Origin: Dysgonomonas gadei ATCC BAA-286 | Lineage (GTDB): Bacteria > Bacteroidota > Bacteroidia > Bacteroidales > Dysgonomonadaceae | Direction: 5' to 3' | Assembly (NCBI RefSeq): GCF_000213555.1 | Contig: NZ_GL891979.1 | Location: 926,816 to 990,815 of the forward strand | Length of the DNA stretch: 64,000 nt | In this document: piece by piece, positions 1 through 8,355 of the stretch | Layout of the letters: the number at the start of each line of letters is the position of its first letter | Numbering within the stretch: position 1 is the first letter of the stretch | Notes under the pieces: generated by a model | Told to the model about the DNA's origin: nothing | Databases searched by the model: none | The model's input: only the letters and a program-made list of their open reading frames with translations | Made by a program: the position numbers and the translations under genes

Positions 1-77
1 AACTATCTGTTTCCTAGGTCTAACAATACTGTGTATTATTGGATTTATTCAATCAATGAGCTTTAAAGAAAAATTTT

Positions 78-380
78 CTAAAAACAATCTATACTACGTA
101 CTTCATTGGCTTTAGATAAATTACTACGTGTTACGCTTTTTCCAAATCCAAGATGATAAAACTTTTTCTTATGCGCATCAAGTATCCCTATCAAATCCCG
201 AAGGCTTTCCCGATTAGATAACTGACCAAAAATCAGAACTAAAAGGTGATTCCAACAAGTAAATGATTTTACATATTTATTGCCTTCGTATTTATCGACT
301 AAACAATCAAAAGCTCTCTTGGGCAGAAATCTACATAATTGAGTAAAAACGTAATGTCCATTGTGCATTCCTACTATCAT
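78..380 (-). pseudogene. Truncated IS4-family transposase, N-terminal DUF4372-like part
   Basis: This is the beginning of an IS4-type transposase. The open frame reads VFTQLCRFLPK, then FTCWNHLLVLIFGQLSNRE, then SLRDLIGILDAHKKK, FYHLGFGK and SRSNLSKANE; this matches the N-terminal DUF4372 region that precedes the DDE catalytic core of IS4 transposases. The frame then breaks into a few unrelated residues and a stop, so about 100 residues remain of a family normally near 380, and the whole catalytic core is missing. I chose the ATG at 380; the frame stays open to 449 but that extension is hydrophobic and unlike the family. No terminal inverted repeats could be seen, and the rest of the element is not in the window. 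It is an inactive remnant. Confidence 0.8.
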
Positions 381-498
381 TTTGTTACTTCTAACAAAAA
401 TAGAGATTTGAAATGTACACGTAAAAAAAACGAATATTATTAATTGCATATCAAATAATTACATCGCTTGTTAATGTTTTTTAGTGGACACTAGTGTG

Positions 499-514
499 TG
501 CAATACGCCCCTAC
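499..514. repeat. Solitary arm of a REP-like palindromic repeat
   Basis: The 16-mer TGCAATACGCCCCTAC is identical to part of one arm of the large inverted repeat at 33004-33076, but here stands alone, close to the transposase remnant. It is a degenerate copy of the same dispersed intergenic family. Confidence 0.6.
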
Positions 515-570
515 AAGCCTTCAATAAAGATTAAATAATTTAATGCATTTGTTCTAATATGCATGAATAA

Positions 571-603
571 AACAAAAAGGCACGGAATTTCTTCCATGCC
601 TTT
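571..603 (-). terminator. Intrinsic terminator of pfp
   Basis: On the minus strand a 12-bp stem (576-587 with 592-603, one G-U wobble) with a 4-nt loop is followed by a T-rich tract. It lies about 22 bp past the pfp stop codon. Confidence 0.8.
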
Positions 604-625
604 CCTATATATATTGCGGGGTAAA

Positions 626-2272
626 TTATTTACCTTGTTCCAGTTTTAATGTGATTGTAGGCTGGTCGCATACTTCAGTTGGTCCGAAGTATTGTATCGG
701 TCCCGGATAAACAAATTCTGTACCCACAGCCCAAGCTTCACGATTTGCTACCAGATATTTGAACGGAGCACCATCGAGTTCAACAAGAGCTTTACGAATC
801 ACAGGCTTCATTTCACCATGACGGCGTTCCATGTTCATCATCATTGTCACAGGTACACCACCCGCTACCCATTCACTGGCCGGAGCTGTAGTGTTACGTA
901 CCGATGACATATATCCTGTTTTGCCTGCACCAATAAGGGCAGCAGCAGTATAACCCAAAGAATAACAATAGTCTGCATCATAATTTGACGGAGCAGCACA
1001 ACGCCCTTCATATCCGAAGAAATGCACTTGCGATGCAAATTTACCGCTATATTTTCCTTCAGCTTTCATTTCAGCAAGTTTGTTACCTACCATTTCGGCC
1101 AGTAACTTTTCGGTTTCGATAAGAGAAACCTGTACATTGCCATGAGGGTCACGGTCGAGTGTCAACTGACGGGCAACGCCATCGGGAAGGCTTGCAAATA
1201 CTTTCGCATTATCGGCGGATAAGTTCTTTCTGATATAAGCCAGTTGTTCATCTTTAGGCACTGCATTGAATTCGTCCTGATGATGCGCAAGGAAATCATT
1301 CAATTCTGAAATAAGCACTTTCATCGCCGGAATGAACTCGATAAGCCCTTCCGGGATAAGCACAGTACCAAAGTTATTACCATCGGCAGCACGGCGTGCC
1401 ACAGCTTTAGCTATATCTGTCACAATATCGTCAAGGGATAGTTTTTTAGCTTCCACTTCTTCCGAAATGATACAGATATTAGGCTGTACCTGCAATGCAC
1501 ATTCAAGTGCAATGTGAGAAGCCGAACGACCCATCAACTTAATGAAGTGCCAGTATTTACGGGCAGAGTTACAGTCGCGCTGAATATTACCGATAACTTC
1601 GGCATATACTTTACATGCTGTATCGAAACCGAACGATGTTTCTATCATTTCGTTTTTAAGGTCGCCATCGATTGTCTTAGGACAGCCGATCACCTGTACC
1701 CCTGCATTGATAGCTTTGTAATATTCAGCCAATACACATGCATTTGTATTTGAATCATCACCACCAATAATAACCAGCGCTTTGATATCCAACTTTTTAA
1801 GAATTTCAAGACCTTTATCAAACTGTTCTTTCGATTCCAGTTTGGTACGTCCCGAACCTATGATATCAAAACCACCTGTATTGCGGTATTCATCAATAAT
1901 TTCACCTGTAAGTTCTTTATAATCGTGGTCTACCAATCCGCCGGGTCCCATAAGGAAACCATAAAGGCGACTGCCTGAATTTAAGTTTTTGATTCCGTCG
2001 AACAGACCTGCAATTACATTATGTCCGCCGGGAGCCTGTCCTCCAGAGAGGATAACCCCTACATTGATAGCCGGATAGTTTGCTTTCTCTGAAGCTTCTA
2101 CAAACTTAAGAGTAGGCATTCCATATGTATTAGGAAATAACTTCTTCACCTCTTCCTGGTCAGCTACCGATTGTGTTGCTGCACCTTCTTCAATTTTCAC
2201 AGAACCATACAATGCTTTTGGCATTTTTGGTTTATAAGCAGCCCTGGCTACTTGTAAAGCACTTTTTACCAT
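626..2272 (-). CDS. pfp: Diphosphate--fructose-6-phosphate 1-phosphotransferase (PPi-PFK)
   Basis: A cytoplasmic glycolytic enzyme that interconverts fructose 6-phosphate and fructose 1,6-bisphosphate with pyrophosphate as phosphoryl donor; it is reversible. At 548 residues it has the long form typical of the PPi-dependent clade rather than the roughly 320-residue bacterial ATP-PFK. Visible motifs are the N-terminal GGQAPGGHN loop (77-85), GGDDSNT (170-176) and PKTIDGD (198-204, catalytic aspartate). The aspartate in GGDD, where ATP enzymes carry GGDG, together with the lysine in PKTIDGD is the known signature for PPi use. The gene is monocistronic, with its own terminator at 571-603, and is divergent from the small secreted gene at 2641. 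No frameshift or missing residue was noticed. Confidence 0.95.
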   Translation of the reverse strand: MVKSALQVARAAYKPKMPKALYGSVKIEEGAATQSVADQEEVKKLFPNTYGMPTLKFVEASEKANYPAINVGVILSGGQAPGGHNVIAGLFDGIKNLNSGSRLYGFLMGPGGLVDHDYKELTGEIIDEYRNTGGFDIIGSGRTKLESKEQFDKGLEILKKLDIKALVIIGGDDSNTNACVLAEYYKAINAGVQVIGCPKTIDGDLKNEMIETSFGFDTACKVYAEVIGNIQRDCNSARKYWHFIKLMGRSASHIALECALQVQPNICIISEEVEAKKLSLDDIVTDIAKAVARRAADGNNFGTVLIPEGLIEFIPAMKVLISELNDFLAHHQDEFNAVPKDEQLAYIRKNLSADNAKVFASLPDGVARQLTLDRDPHGNVQVSLIETEKLLAEMVGNKLAEMKAEGKYSGKFASQVHFFGYEGRCAAPSNYDADYCYSLGYTAAALIGAGKTGYMSSVRNTTAPASEWVAGGVPVTMMMNMERRHGEMKPVIRKALVELDGAPFKYLVANREAWAVGTEFVYPGPIQYFGPTEVCDQPTITLKLEQGK

Positions 2273-2640
2273 CGTTTTTTTATTGGTTTATATAGTTAAA
2301 TTTATTCAGCTCTTTTTAAGGCTCGCAAATTTCGTCATTTTTTTTCAAATATGAAAGACTTTTCAACCCATATCTGCCCCATTTTTATACAATAAGCATT
2401 GTTTTTTTGATATAATCTTCTCTTTTGATGGATTTGCTTATCCTTTTATTATTTTTAGTTATATCCGATCATCAAAATATATCTTTTTGATAGTAAATAT
2501 AACCAAAAAAACCCAAATTATAAACGCAAAATATATCAAATTAACTATATTTAACTACATAATAATGACTATTTGATAATTTTTCTTTCTTCTATATAAG
2601 AAAACAATATATCTTTGCAGTACTAAATTAATTTTGAATC
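2273..2640. other. Divergent intergenic region, AT-rich
   Basis: A 368-bp gap between pfp (minus) and the small secreted gene at 2641 (plus). It is very AT-rich and holds the -7 box listed at 2610-2617. A near-match to the minus-strand consensus (one base off) lies around 2334-2341 and could serve pfp. I see no ORF, RNA or repeat in it. Confidence 0.5.
2610..2617 (+). promoter_or_regulatory. -7 promoter box TATCTTTG
   Basis: Exact match to the Bacteroidota TAnnTTTG -7 element, 23 bp before the ATG at 2641. A TTTG at 2572-2575 is too far upstream for a good -33 partner. Confidence 0.55.
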
Positions 2641-2988
2641 ATGAAAACAAAAACTTTATTTTCGTTATTAGCTATTCTTTTCTTTTCTGCAAACATTTTT
2701 GCAGGCACTCCTGAAACCATCACATTTACTAATGTGGAACAGACTGAAGACGGGTGTGTGAAAGAATTTATATTTTGTGACAAAAACACAAACGCTCCAT
2801 TGACAAAAACTACTTATGTCTATGATGCAACTAATCGTATGATGGAAAAAGCCACTTATGAATGGATGGGCGAAAAAGGATGGACAGGTGTTCAGAAGTA
2901 TAAATATACTTACAATGCCGAAAATCAACCTCAGACTCCAACTATGATCAAGTGGGACAAGAAGTCTAACGATTGGGCCAAGAAATAA
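2641..2988 (+). CDS. Small secreted protein, DUF3836-like
   Basis: Function is unknown. The 115-residue product starts with a clear Sec signal peptide (about 1-22, ending IFAG), so it is exported. The mature part has aromatic beta-strand units, TYVYDATNRMMEKATYEW, then WTGVQKYKYTYN and a WDKKSNDW tail. The same order (YxYD, TY, W, KYxYxY, W, W) recurs in the next gene, so the two are paralogues. The pattern recalls the DUF3836 family of Bacteroidales, a match made from memory. The product is about 30 residues shorter than its neighbour and stops just after the second tryptophan unit, so it could be C-terminally shortened. It has its own promoter box and a strong terminator, so it is probably expressed alone. 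Confidence 0.75.
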   Translation: MKTKTLFSLLAILFFSANIFAGTPETITFTNVEQTEDGCVKEFIFCDKNTNAPLTKTTYVYDATNRMMEKATYEWMGEKGWTGVQKYKYTYNAENQPQTPTMIKWDKKSNDWAKK

Positions 2989-3089
2989 AAAAACTTCACT
3001 CACTACATATATAAAAGCCCTAAGACAAAGATTCTTTTAATAATTTAAGTTTAAAATTATTCCCGAATAGCTAAAGTGGATTATATGAC

Positions 3090-3125
3090 GCCGCCCTTCT
3101 TAAATAAGAAGGGCGGCTTTTTTAT
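3090..3125 (+). terminator. Strong intrinsic terminator
   Basis: A perfect GC-rich inverted repeat (3090-3102 with 3105-3117) is followed by a run of Ts. It lies about 100 bp past the stop of the small secreted gene. Confidence 0.9.
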
Positions 3126-3259
3126 GTACAACATTTTCATTTTATTCTCTTTTATAATAGAATTTCTGTAACCTTTTTCTACCAATCTCGTCATATACAT
3201 AGAAAGCGCTTATAAAAAATTTCAATCAGTGTAAAACCAGTTTAACAAAAAGTACGATT

Positions 3260-3697
3260 ATGAAAGCAAAAGTTTTAACATCAATAATAATATTCTTATT
3301 TCTATCAGTAGGTGTTTTTTCTCAAAATAAGAGACATAGTGATGTAAAGATAAGTAAAGATGAGAGTGGATATACAACTAAAGAGTCAACTCAGTATCAA
3401 CGGACAAAGGCTGTATCAAAAGTTATTTACCTATACGACCCTAGCGAAAAGCTGATAGAAAGGACAACTTATCTCTCAGAATATGGTACAAAATGGATTC
3501 CCGCCCAAAAGTACAGATACGAATATACCAGTGATGGGAAAATAGCCAATATAATCCAGACAAAATGGAACCAAGAACAGAAGATGTGGGCTCGAAAGTC
3601 GCAATGTATAGCACATTCGTATGGCAATAAAGGGACTGTGATAAGGCAAATAACCATAGACACAAACAATGATAAGTTGCTGACTATGAAAGAATAA
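3260..3697 (+). CDS. Small secreted protein, DUF3836-like paralogue
   Basis: A 145-residue exported protein of unknown function and paralogue of the gene at 2641. The signal peptide covers about residues 1-21 (cleavage near VFSQ). The mature part keeps the shared pattern IYLYDPSEKLIERTTY, WIPAQKYRYEYTSDG, TKWNQEQKMWARK, and adds about 30 residues absent from the upstream copy. The spacing of aromatic residues suggests short beta-hairpins like YD/RHS-type repeats, but no toxin or catalytic motif is visible. Strong terminators on both sides mark it as a separate unit. No clear TAnnTTTG box was found upstream. Confidence 0.75.
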   Translation: MKAKVLTSIIIFLFLSVGVFSQNKRHSDVKISKDESGYTTKESTQYQRTKAVSKVIYLYDPSEKLIERTTYLSEYGTKWIPAQKYRYEYTSDGKIANIIQTKWNQEQKMWARKSQCIAHSYGNKGTVIRQITIDTNNDKLLTMKE

Positions 3698-3727
3698 TAT
3701 TTACACAGGATATTCCCATAAACAAAT

Positions 3728-3767
3728 AAGAGCTTTTCTCTCCATTTATGAGAAAAGCTCTTGTTAT
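3728..3767 (+). terminator. Intrinsic terminator
   Basis: A perfect 13-bp stem (3728-3740 with 3750-3762) with a 9-nt loop and a short T-rich tail, 30 bp past the stop codon of the upstream gene. Confidence 0.8.
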
Positions 3768-3833
3768 TTGCATAAAAGAAAGGTAATAGTAGCTTAATAT
3801 TCAGATTTTGGGCAAAATGTTAACAGAAATATT

Positions 3834-3841
3834 TACCTTTG
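3834..3841 (+). promoter_or_regulatory. -7 promoter box TACCTTTG
   Basis: Exact TAnnTTTG match 24 bp before the ATG at 3866. A TTTG at 3807-3810 could be the -33 element, with slightly long spacing (23 bp). Confidence 0.65.
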
Positions 3842-3865
3842 CATACTATTTTTTAATCGAAATGT

Positions 3866-4990
3866 ATGAGATCTAAATCATTTTTAACCCTGAATATCAT
3901 CATTGCCCTGACATTGAACTCATGTATTCAGGATGAACCTTTAAACAGAGAAGCTGACATCACAGATGTAAAAGTAGAAGGAAATACTTTTATTTCGAGT
4001 ATTATATCCGACGCAAACGATCAAGTCCAAATATTTGTAACCAGTGATGCTGATCTAACAAATCTGGCTCCTGTAATCGAAGTTTCTCCGGGAGCGACCA
4101 TTTCTCCGGCATCGGGAGTGGCAATGGACTTTAGTGAAGGTAAAGAATATACAGTTACTTCCGAAGATGGAAATTATTCGAAACGATATACTATCAATGT
4201 CAGCTCCAATATAGATTTGAAATACGACTTTGAAGACTGGGGTGAAGCCGGTGTAAGCAGCCGTAAATATCCCATATTATTATCCAATCATAATGCATGG
4301 AGCACAGGTAACTCCGGTGTTGCTATTGTTCTGAATGCAAATCCATATCCGACTGAAAAGACGACAGACTCTTATTCCGGAACATATGGAGCTAAATTAC
4401 AAACCATTAAAGGACTGTATGTATCTATAACAAATATGAATATTCCTATATTTGCCGGTTCATTGTTCTTAGGCGAATTTAGCCCAAAATTAGAAGACCC
4501 CCTACTCTCCCTGAAACTGGGGCGGATGTATTCACAGGCAAATGGTAAACCTGTAACTTTCACAGGGTATTACAAATATACTCCGGGACCTGAATTCACG
4601 GATAAAGACGGCTATCCTGTTGCCGGAAAAGTAGATGAATGCAGCATATATGCCGTAATATTTAAAGTAAGTAAAAATGCGTCCGGACAGAATGAATATC
4701 TGGATGGCAGAACGGTGTCGACCTCTGACAAAATTATAGCCAGAGCTGATTGGAGTAGAGAAACAAGTCATATTACCGATGAAGAAGTGGATAAAGGATT
4801 TTACAAATTCACTATTCCATTTATATACAAAGAAAATGAAAAAGGGGAAAAAATCGATTTCGATTTCGAAAACAACAACTATAAACTGACAATCGTTTTA
4901 TCTTCCAGTCAAGACGGTAACCTCTATGAGGGAGCAATAGGCAGTACATTGATTGTTGATGAACTGGAAATATTAACCGAAAGTTTTTAA
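3866..4990 (+). CDS. PCMD-domain surface or periplasmic lipoprotein
   Basis: A predicted lipoprotein with lipobox LNSC (Cys at residue 20). After the lipidation site comes a beta-sandwich of about 90 residues (DITDVKVEGNTF to YTINVS), of the kind that often precedes glycan-binding domains in Bacteroidota. The rest, starting YDFEDWGE, fits the PCMD (putative carbohydrate metabolism domain, PF13201) family: an AWSTGN stretch, a central GYYKYTPGPEF strand and the C-terminal IVDELEI strand. PCMD proteins are thought to bind carbohydrate, but no enzymatic activity is established. The next gene starts only 11 bp downstream and encodes an outer-membrane barrel, so the two form an operon and probably work together at the outer membrane. 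Confidence 0.8.
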   Translation: MRSKSFLTLNIIIALTLNSCIQDEPLNREADITDVKVEGNTFISSIISDANDQVQIFVTSDADLTNLAPVIEVSPGATISPASGVAMDFSEGKEYTVTSEDGNYSKRYTINVSSNIDLKYDFEDWGEAGVSSRKYPILLSNHNAWSTGNSGVAIVLNANPYPTEKTTDSYSGTYGAKLQTIKGLYVSITNMNIPIFAGSLFLGEFSPKLEDPLLSLKLGRMYSQANGKPVTFTGYYKYTPGPEFTDKDGYPVAGKVDECSIYAVIFKVSKNASGQNEYLDGRTVSTSDKIIARADWSRETSHITDEEVDKGFYKFTIPFIYKENEKGEKIDFDFENNNYKLTIVLSSSQDGNLYEGAIGSTLIVDELEILTESF

Positions 4991-5001
4991 AAAGGAAAAA
5001 T

Positions 5002-5766
5002 ATGAAATTGAGATCTTACAATATACTATTTGCTTTACTTCTTATATCAGCATTTTCGGCAAGTATATCCGCCCAGATACAGGATAAGAAACCGCTCGAT
5101 TTGTCATTCCTCCTGGGATTTAATATTGGAGGTACAGCTCCGCTGCCTCTGCCTGCGGAAGTGAGAAAAATCGAAAGTTATAATCCCAAATTTAACCCGC
5201 AATTGGGATTCAATGTGGTATACAGCCTCGATGACAAATGGGGCATCGGTGCTGGCGCCACCCTCGACTGGAAAGGTATGAGAGTAAGGGACGAAGTGAA
5301 ATATATGAAGACCAGTGTTGTCCTCACCGAAGATGGTAGCCGTCTCAGCGGTTATTTTGTAGGAAAGAATATGACCAATGTGGACATGACTTACCTCACC
5401 ATACCTATCTATGGAACATACAATTTTAATAACAGATGGCAGGTACGTCTGGGTATATATGCAGCAAGAACACTGTCGTCCAAGTTTAACGGAAAAGTTT
5501 ATGATGGCTATATGCGTATAGATACCCCTGTAGGCCAAAGGCAGGAAATAGATGGGGAGGGAGCCACATTCGACTTTAGCGATGATACCCGTGACTACGA
5601 TTTCGGATTATTGGGCGGAGGCGAATTCCGGCTTACTAATCGTATCGGATTTTACGGAAGCGTTACTTGGGGGCTGGTTCCTTATTTTTATTCGGGAACA
5701 AACCCGATCGAATTCAAGATGCACAATATCTATGGTACAATAGGCATCACTTACAGATTGAAATAA
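5002..5766 (+). CDS. Outer-membrane beta-barrel protein, PorT-like
   Basis: A 254-residue protein with a Sec signal peptide (about 1-24, ending ISAQ), followed by alternating polar and hydrophobic strands typical of a small 8- to 10-stranded outer-membrane barrel: FLLGFNIGG, PQLGFNVVYSL, WGIGAGATLDW, YLTIPIYGTYNF, WQVRLGIYAA, FGLLGGGEFRL and the closing GTIGITYRLK. The pattern fits the PorT/OMP_b-brl_2 group. It sits 11 bp after the PCMD lipoprotein gene, and an AAAGGA lies just before its ATG. The operon ends at the terminator at 5789-5825. The role is probably structural or anchoring for the lipoprotein; this is inference from gene order. Confidence 0.75.
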   Translation: MKLRSYNILFALLLISAFSASISAQIQDKKPLDLSFLLGFNIGGTAPLPLPAEVRKIESYNPKFNPQLGFNVVYSLDDKWGIGAGATLDWKGMRVRDEVKYMKTSVVLTEDGSRLSGYFVGKNMTNVDMTYLTIPIYGTYNFNNRWQVRLGIYAARTLSSKFNGKVYDGYMRIDTPVGQRQEIDGEGATFDFSDDTRDYDFGLLGGGEFRLTNRIGFYGSVTWGLVPYFYSGTNPIEFKMHNIYGTIGITYRLK

Positions 5767-5788
5767 AAATATACAATACTAATTACCG

Positions 5789-5825
5789 GGAGATGAATTC
5801 AAATTGAATTCATCTCCTTTTTTGT
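5789..5825 (+). terminator. Intrinsic terminator of the PCMD/barrel operon
   Basis: A perfect long inverted repeat (5789-5802 with 5804-5817) followed by six Ts. Confidence 0.9.
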
Positions 5826-5852
5826 GGTTCATACCGCTTATTCATCCTCAGG

Positions 5853-5883
5853 TTGCTTATCAAAATATAAAGTCTTACCTTTG
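5853..5883 (+). promoter_or_regulatory. Promoter: -33 TTG and -7 TACCTTTG
   Basis: TTG at 5853-5855, 20 bp, then TACCTTTG at 5876-5883. This is close to the ideal Bacteroidota promoter layout, 26 bp before the ATG at 5910. Confidence 0.75.
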
Positions 5884-5909
5884 CATCGTAAAAAAACAAC
5901 GATATAGAC

Positions 5910-6548
5910 ATGACTAAAATTTCAACGGTTCTTTTCGATTTCGACGGAGTTATTGCTGACACCGAACCTCAATATGATATCCATATCGAAGATTTGGGTG
6001 AAAGGTACAATCTGGGTATAGAAAACTTTGCTTTACAGGTGAAAGGTACGACTTCACCCGATATACTGAAAAAGTATTTCAGCCACTTATCTCAGGAAGA
6101 ACAAGACAAGATAGCTCAAGAACTGGAAGATTTTGAACTCAACATGGATTTCCCGTTGGTTGACGGCGTGATGGACTTTATCAAATACCTGAAAGATAAC
6201 AACTACAAAACAGGTATAGTCACCAGCTCCCAGGACTTCAAAATGAAAAGGGCGCTCGATATTCTTCAATTATCCGATACGTTCGATGTAGTAGTCACTG
6301 CCGCGCGTATCACCGAAGGAAAACCTAACCCGATGTGCTACAAACTGGCAGCTCAAGACCTGAATTCTTCCCCGGCAGAATGTATCGTATTCGAAGACTC
6401 ACTGCATGGCATACGGGCTGGTCAGGATGCGGGAATGAAAGTAATCGGACTGTCGACTACTATACCGCACGAAGTATTGATAGAAAGGACAGAGAATGTT
6501 GTTCCAAATTTTTCTGATATGCAGCAGATTATCAAATATCTGAACTGA
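5910..6548 (+). CDS. HAD-superfamily phosphatase, beta-phosphoglucomutase-like
   Basis: A cytoplasmic haloacid dehalogenase-type hydrolase or mutase of 212 residues. All four HAD motifs are present: DFDGVIADTE (nucleophile Asp10 and acid/base Asp12), VTSS, a lysine in EGKPNP, and VFEDSLHGIRAG with the Mg-binding acidic pair. The helical cap inserted after motif I (about residues 17-85) places it in subfamily I, with beta-phosphoglucomutase and small sugar-phosphate phosphatases. The exact substrate cannot be read from sequence. It has its own promoter. Its last 17 bases overlap the end of the convergent Nudix gene. Confidence 0.85.
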   Translation: MTKISTVLFDFDGVIADTEPQYDIHIEDLGERYNLGIENFALQVKGTTSPDILKKYFSHLSQEEQDKIAQELEDFELNMDFPLVDGVMDFIKYLKDNNYKTGIVTSSQDFKMKRALDILQLSDTFDVVVTAARITEGKPNPMCYKLAAQDLNSSPAECIVFEDSLHGIRAGQDAGMKVIGLSTTIPHEVLIERTENVVPNFSDMQQIIKYLN

Positions 6549-7053
6549 TTCCGCTCAGTCCTTTGTTCAGAAACTTAATAAAATCCAGTTCAAAGTTTGT
6601 CGTAAAAATATCTTTACCCAAATTGGACTGGATTTCTTCTATCTTCCAGAAGCGCCCGTCCGACAGTTCTTCCCTGTTTAAAATAAAATCACCATTATAT
6701 ATCGTATAGAAACAATAACTCAGTTCCCGTTCCTTCTCCGTTTCTATAATATATTTTGTGATAAATATCGGCTCTATATCCGAAAGGCCTAATTCTTCCC
6801 GGGCTTCGCGCCAAGCTGCCATATACGGCATTTCATCCAAATCTATATGTCCGGCAACCGACGAATCCCATTTGTTGGGCTGTACATCTTTTGTCGGGGA
6901 ACGCTTTTGCAGATACAAATCCCCTTCCGAATTGAATATATGCAAGTGAATAACAGGGTGTAAAAGCTTCGAACCATCGTGGCAGACACTGCGCGGTGCC
7001 TGTCCGATTATATTGCCTGTTTCGTCAACAAGCGGAAAAATTTCTTCCGGCAT
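6532..7053 (-). CDS. Nudix hydrolase, isopentenyl-diphosphate isomerase-like
   Basis: A 173-residue cytoplasmic Nudix protein. The full Nudix box is visible at 68-90: G-x5-E-x7-REAREELGL. Around it are DETGNIIGQAPR at the start and LHPVIHLHIFNSEGDLYLQKR before the box, an arrangement typical of the IDI1/YfcD-like group, which includes both true isopentenyl-diphosphate isomerases and diphosphate hydrolases of unknown substrate. The activity is therefore hydrolysis of a nucleoside-diphosphate-linked compound or related substrate, not further defined. It starts 7 bp after the stop of trhO and is probably co-transcribed with it; its 3' end overlaps the HAD gene by 17 bp. Confidence 0.85.
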   Translation of the reverse strand: MPEEIFPLVDETGNIIGQAPRSVCHDGSKLLHPVIHLHIFNSEGDLYLQKRSPTKDVQPNKWDSSVAGHIDLDEMPYMAAWREAREELGLSDIEPIFITKYIIETEKERELSYCFYTIYNGDFILNREELSDGRFWKIEEIQSNLGKDIFTTNFELDFIKFLNKGLSGISSDI

Positions 7054-7060
7054 AATTATA

Positions 7061-8092
7061 TTAGTCTTTGAACAAAAGGCTTTTCGAGCGTCCTTTCTTA
7101 AAGATCATAGTACCATTTCTGATGCCCTTTCGTATCACCTTTTGCTGTTCATCTGGCAAAGATACAATATCCTTACAAGCATCACAGCAGCAGCCTTTCA
7201 TTTTTTCCGCACATTCATCACATTGGATGAACAGCAGGTGGCATCCGTCATTCTCACAGTTGGTATGTGTATCGCAGGGTTTTCCACACTGATGGCAATG
7301 AGCGATTATGTCTTCTGTGATACGTTCCCCCAGACGGTTATCGAACACAAAATTCTTACCTGTAAACTTCGATTCCAGCCCTTCCGCTTTTACCTGACGG
7401 GTATATTCGATAATACCGCCTTCGAGCTGATAAACATTCATGAATCCCTGATGTTTGAAGTACGCACTGGCTTTCTCGCAACGAATACCGCCTGTACAAT
7501 ACATTAACAGCTTTTTATTGTCTTTATAGTCTTTCAGTTGCTCGTGTATGATAGGCAGTGAGTCACGAAATGTATCCACATCAGGAGTCATAGCTCCTGC
7601 AAAATGCCCTATTTCGCTTTCATAATGGTTCCGCATATCTATTACAATAGCATCCGGATCATCCATCATGCTGTTAAATTCTTTTGCCTTCAGGTGTATG
7701 CCTATATCAGTGGGATCGAAAGAATTATCATTCAGCCCGTCGGCCACAATCTTATCCCTTACTTTTATCTTGAGTTTCAGAAAAGATTTGTTATCATGCT
7801 CTACAGCTACATTCAGCCGTATTCCTTTCATAAACGGATATGTATCCAGGAAATCCTTAAAAGCTTCCATATTAGCAGCCGGTAATGATAACTGGGCATT
7901 GATGCCTTCCTTTGCCACATAGATGCGCCCAAGGACATCCAATTCATCCCAACGGATATACAATTCGTCTCTGAACTGCTGCGGATTCTGTATGTGTGCA
8001 TATGTATAGAAAGACAAAGTCAATCGTTGAAGCCCTGCATCATCAATGAGTTTAGCTCTTTCTTCTGCGCTTAATGTATTATATAATTGCAT
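7061..8092 (-). CDS. trhO: tRNA uridine(34) hydroxylase TrhO (YceA family)
   Basis: This rhodanese-domain enzyme makes 5-hydroxyuridine at position 34 of tRNA using oxygen. The N-terminal acylphosphatase-like part carries RIYVAKEGINAQLS; the central rhodanese domain carries IDMRNHYESEIGHFAGA and the active-site loop MYCTGGIRCEKAS (catalytic Cys near residue 199), which is diagnostic for the family. The C-terminal part is cysteine-rich (CHQCGKPC, CENDGC, CDECAEKMKGCCCDAC) and could bind metal, as in many Bacteroidota homologues. Length (343) fits the family. It is first in a two-gene unit with the Nudix gene, and a minus-strand promoter box lies 41 bp upstream. Confidence 0.9.
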   Translation of the reverse strand: MQLYNTLSAEERAKLIDDAGLQRLTLSFYTYAHIQNPQQFRDELYIRWDELDVLGRIYVAKEGINAQLSLPAANMEAFKDFLDTYPFMKGIRLNVAVEHDNKSFLKLKIKVRDKIVADGLNDNSFDPTDIGIHLKAKEFNSMMDDPDAIVIDMRNHYESEIGHFAGAMTPDVDTFRDSLPIIHEQLKDYKDNKKLLMYCTGGIRCEKASAYFKHQGFMNVYQLEGGIIEYTRQVKAEGLESKFTGKNFVFDNRLGERITEDIIAHCHQCGKPCDTHTNCENDGCHLLFIQCDECAEKMKGCCCDACKDIVSLPDEQQKVIRKGIRNGTMIFKKGRSKSLLFKD

Positions 8093-8133
8093 TTTATATA
8101 AATATTAATTTAGAATAATTACAAATAAAAAGG

Positions 8134-8141
8134 CAAAGATA
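8134..8141 (-). promoter_or_regulatory. -7 promoter box for trhO (TATCTTTG on minus strand)
   Basis: CAAAGATA on the plus strand, i.e. TATCTTTG reading toward trhO. A CAA (TTG on the minus strand) at 8164-8166 is a possible -33 element at 22 bp. Confidence 0.6.
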
Positions 8142-8240
8142 TACAGGATACAACTAATAGTACCAATTTTCCATATCAATAGTATTTATACGACATAGAT
8201 GAAGAAACCTTAGTCTATTGTAATAAAATTTGACAAACAC

Positions 8241-8257
8241 TGTAAAATTATTTTACA
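8241..8257. promoter_or_regulatory. 17-bp perfect palindrome, candidate operator
   Basis: TGTAAAATTATTTTACA is a perfect inverted repeat with a one-base centre, placed between the divergent trhO and tolC-like genes, 98 bp before the first gene of the export cluster. It has no T tract or GC stem and so does not look like a terminator; its form suits a dimeric repressor or activator. No regulator gene is nearby. Confidence 0.45.
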
Positions 8258-8355
8258 CTTTTTAAATATCCAAAAATACAGAAACAATTACACATCAGAC
8301 AATTATCCACTTTGGCACGACTTTCGTTCTTAAATATTAAAAATGCAATAAAATT

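Noticed and set aside
7013..7507. A 164-codon ORF on the plus strand inside trhO and the Nudix gene
   Set aside because: Antisense to two well-supported genes and without any domain pattern.
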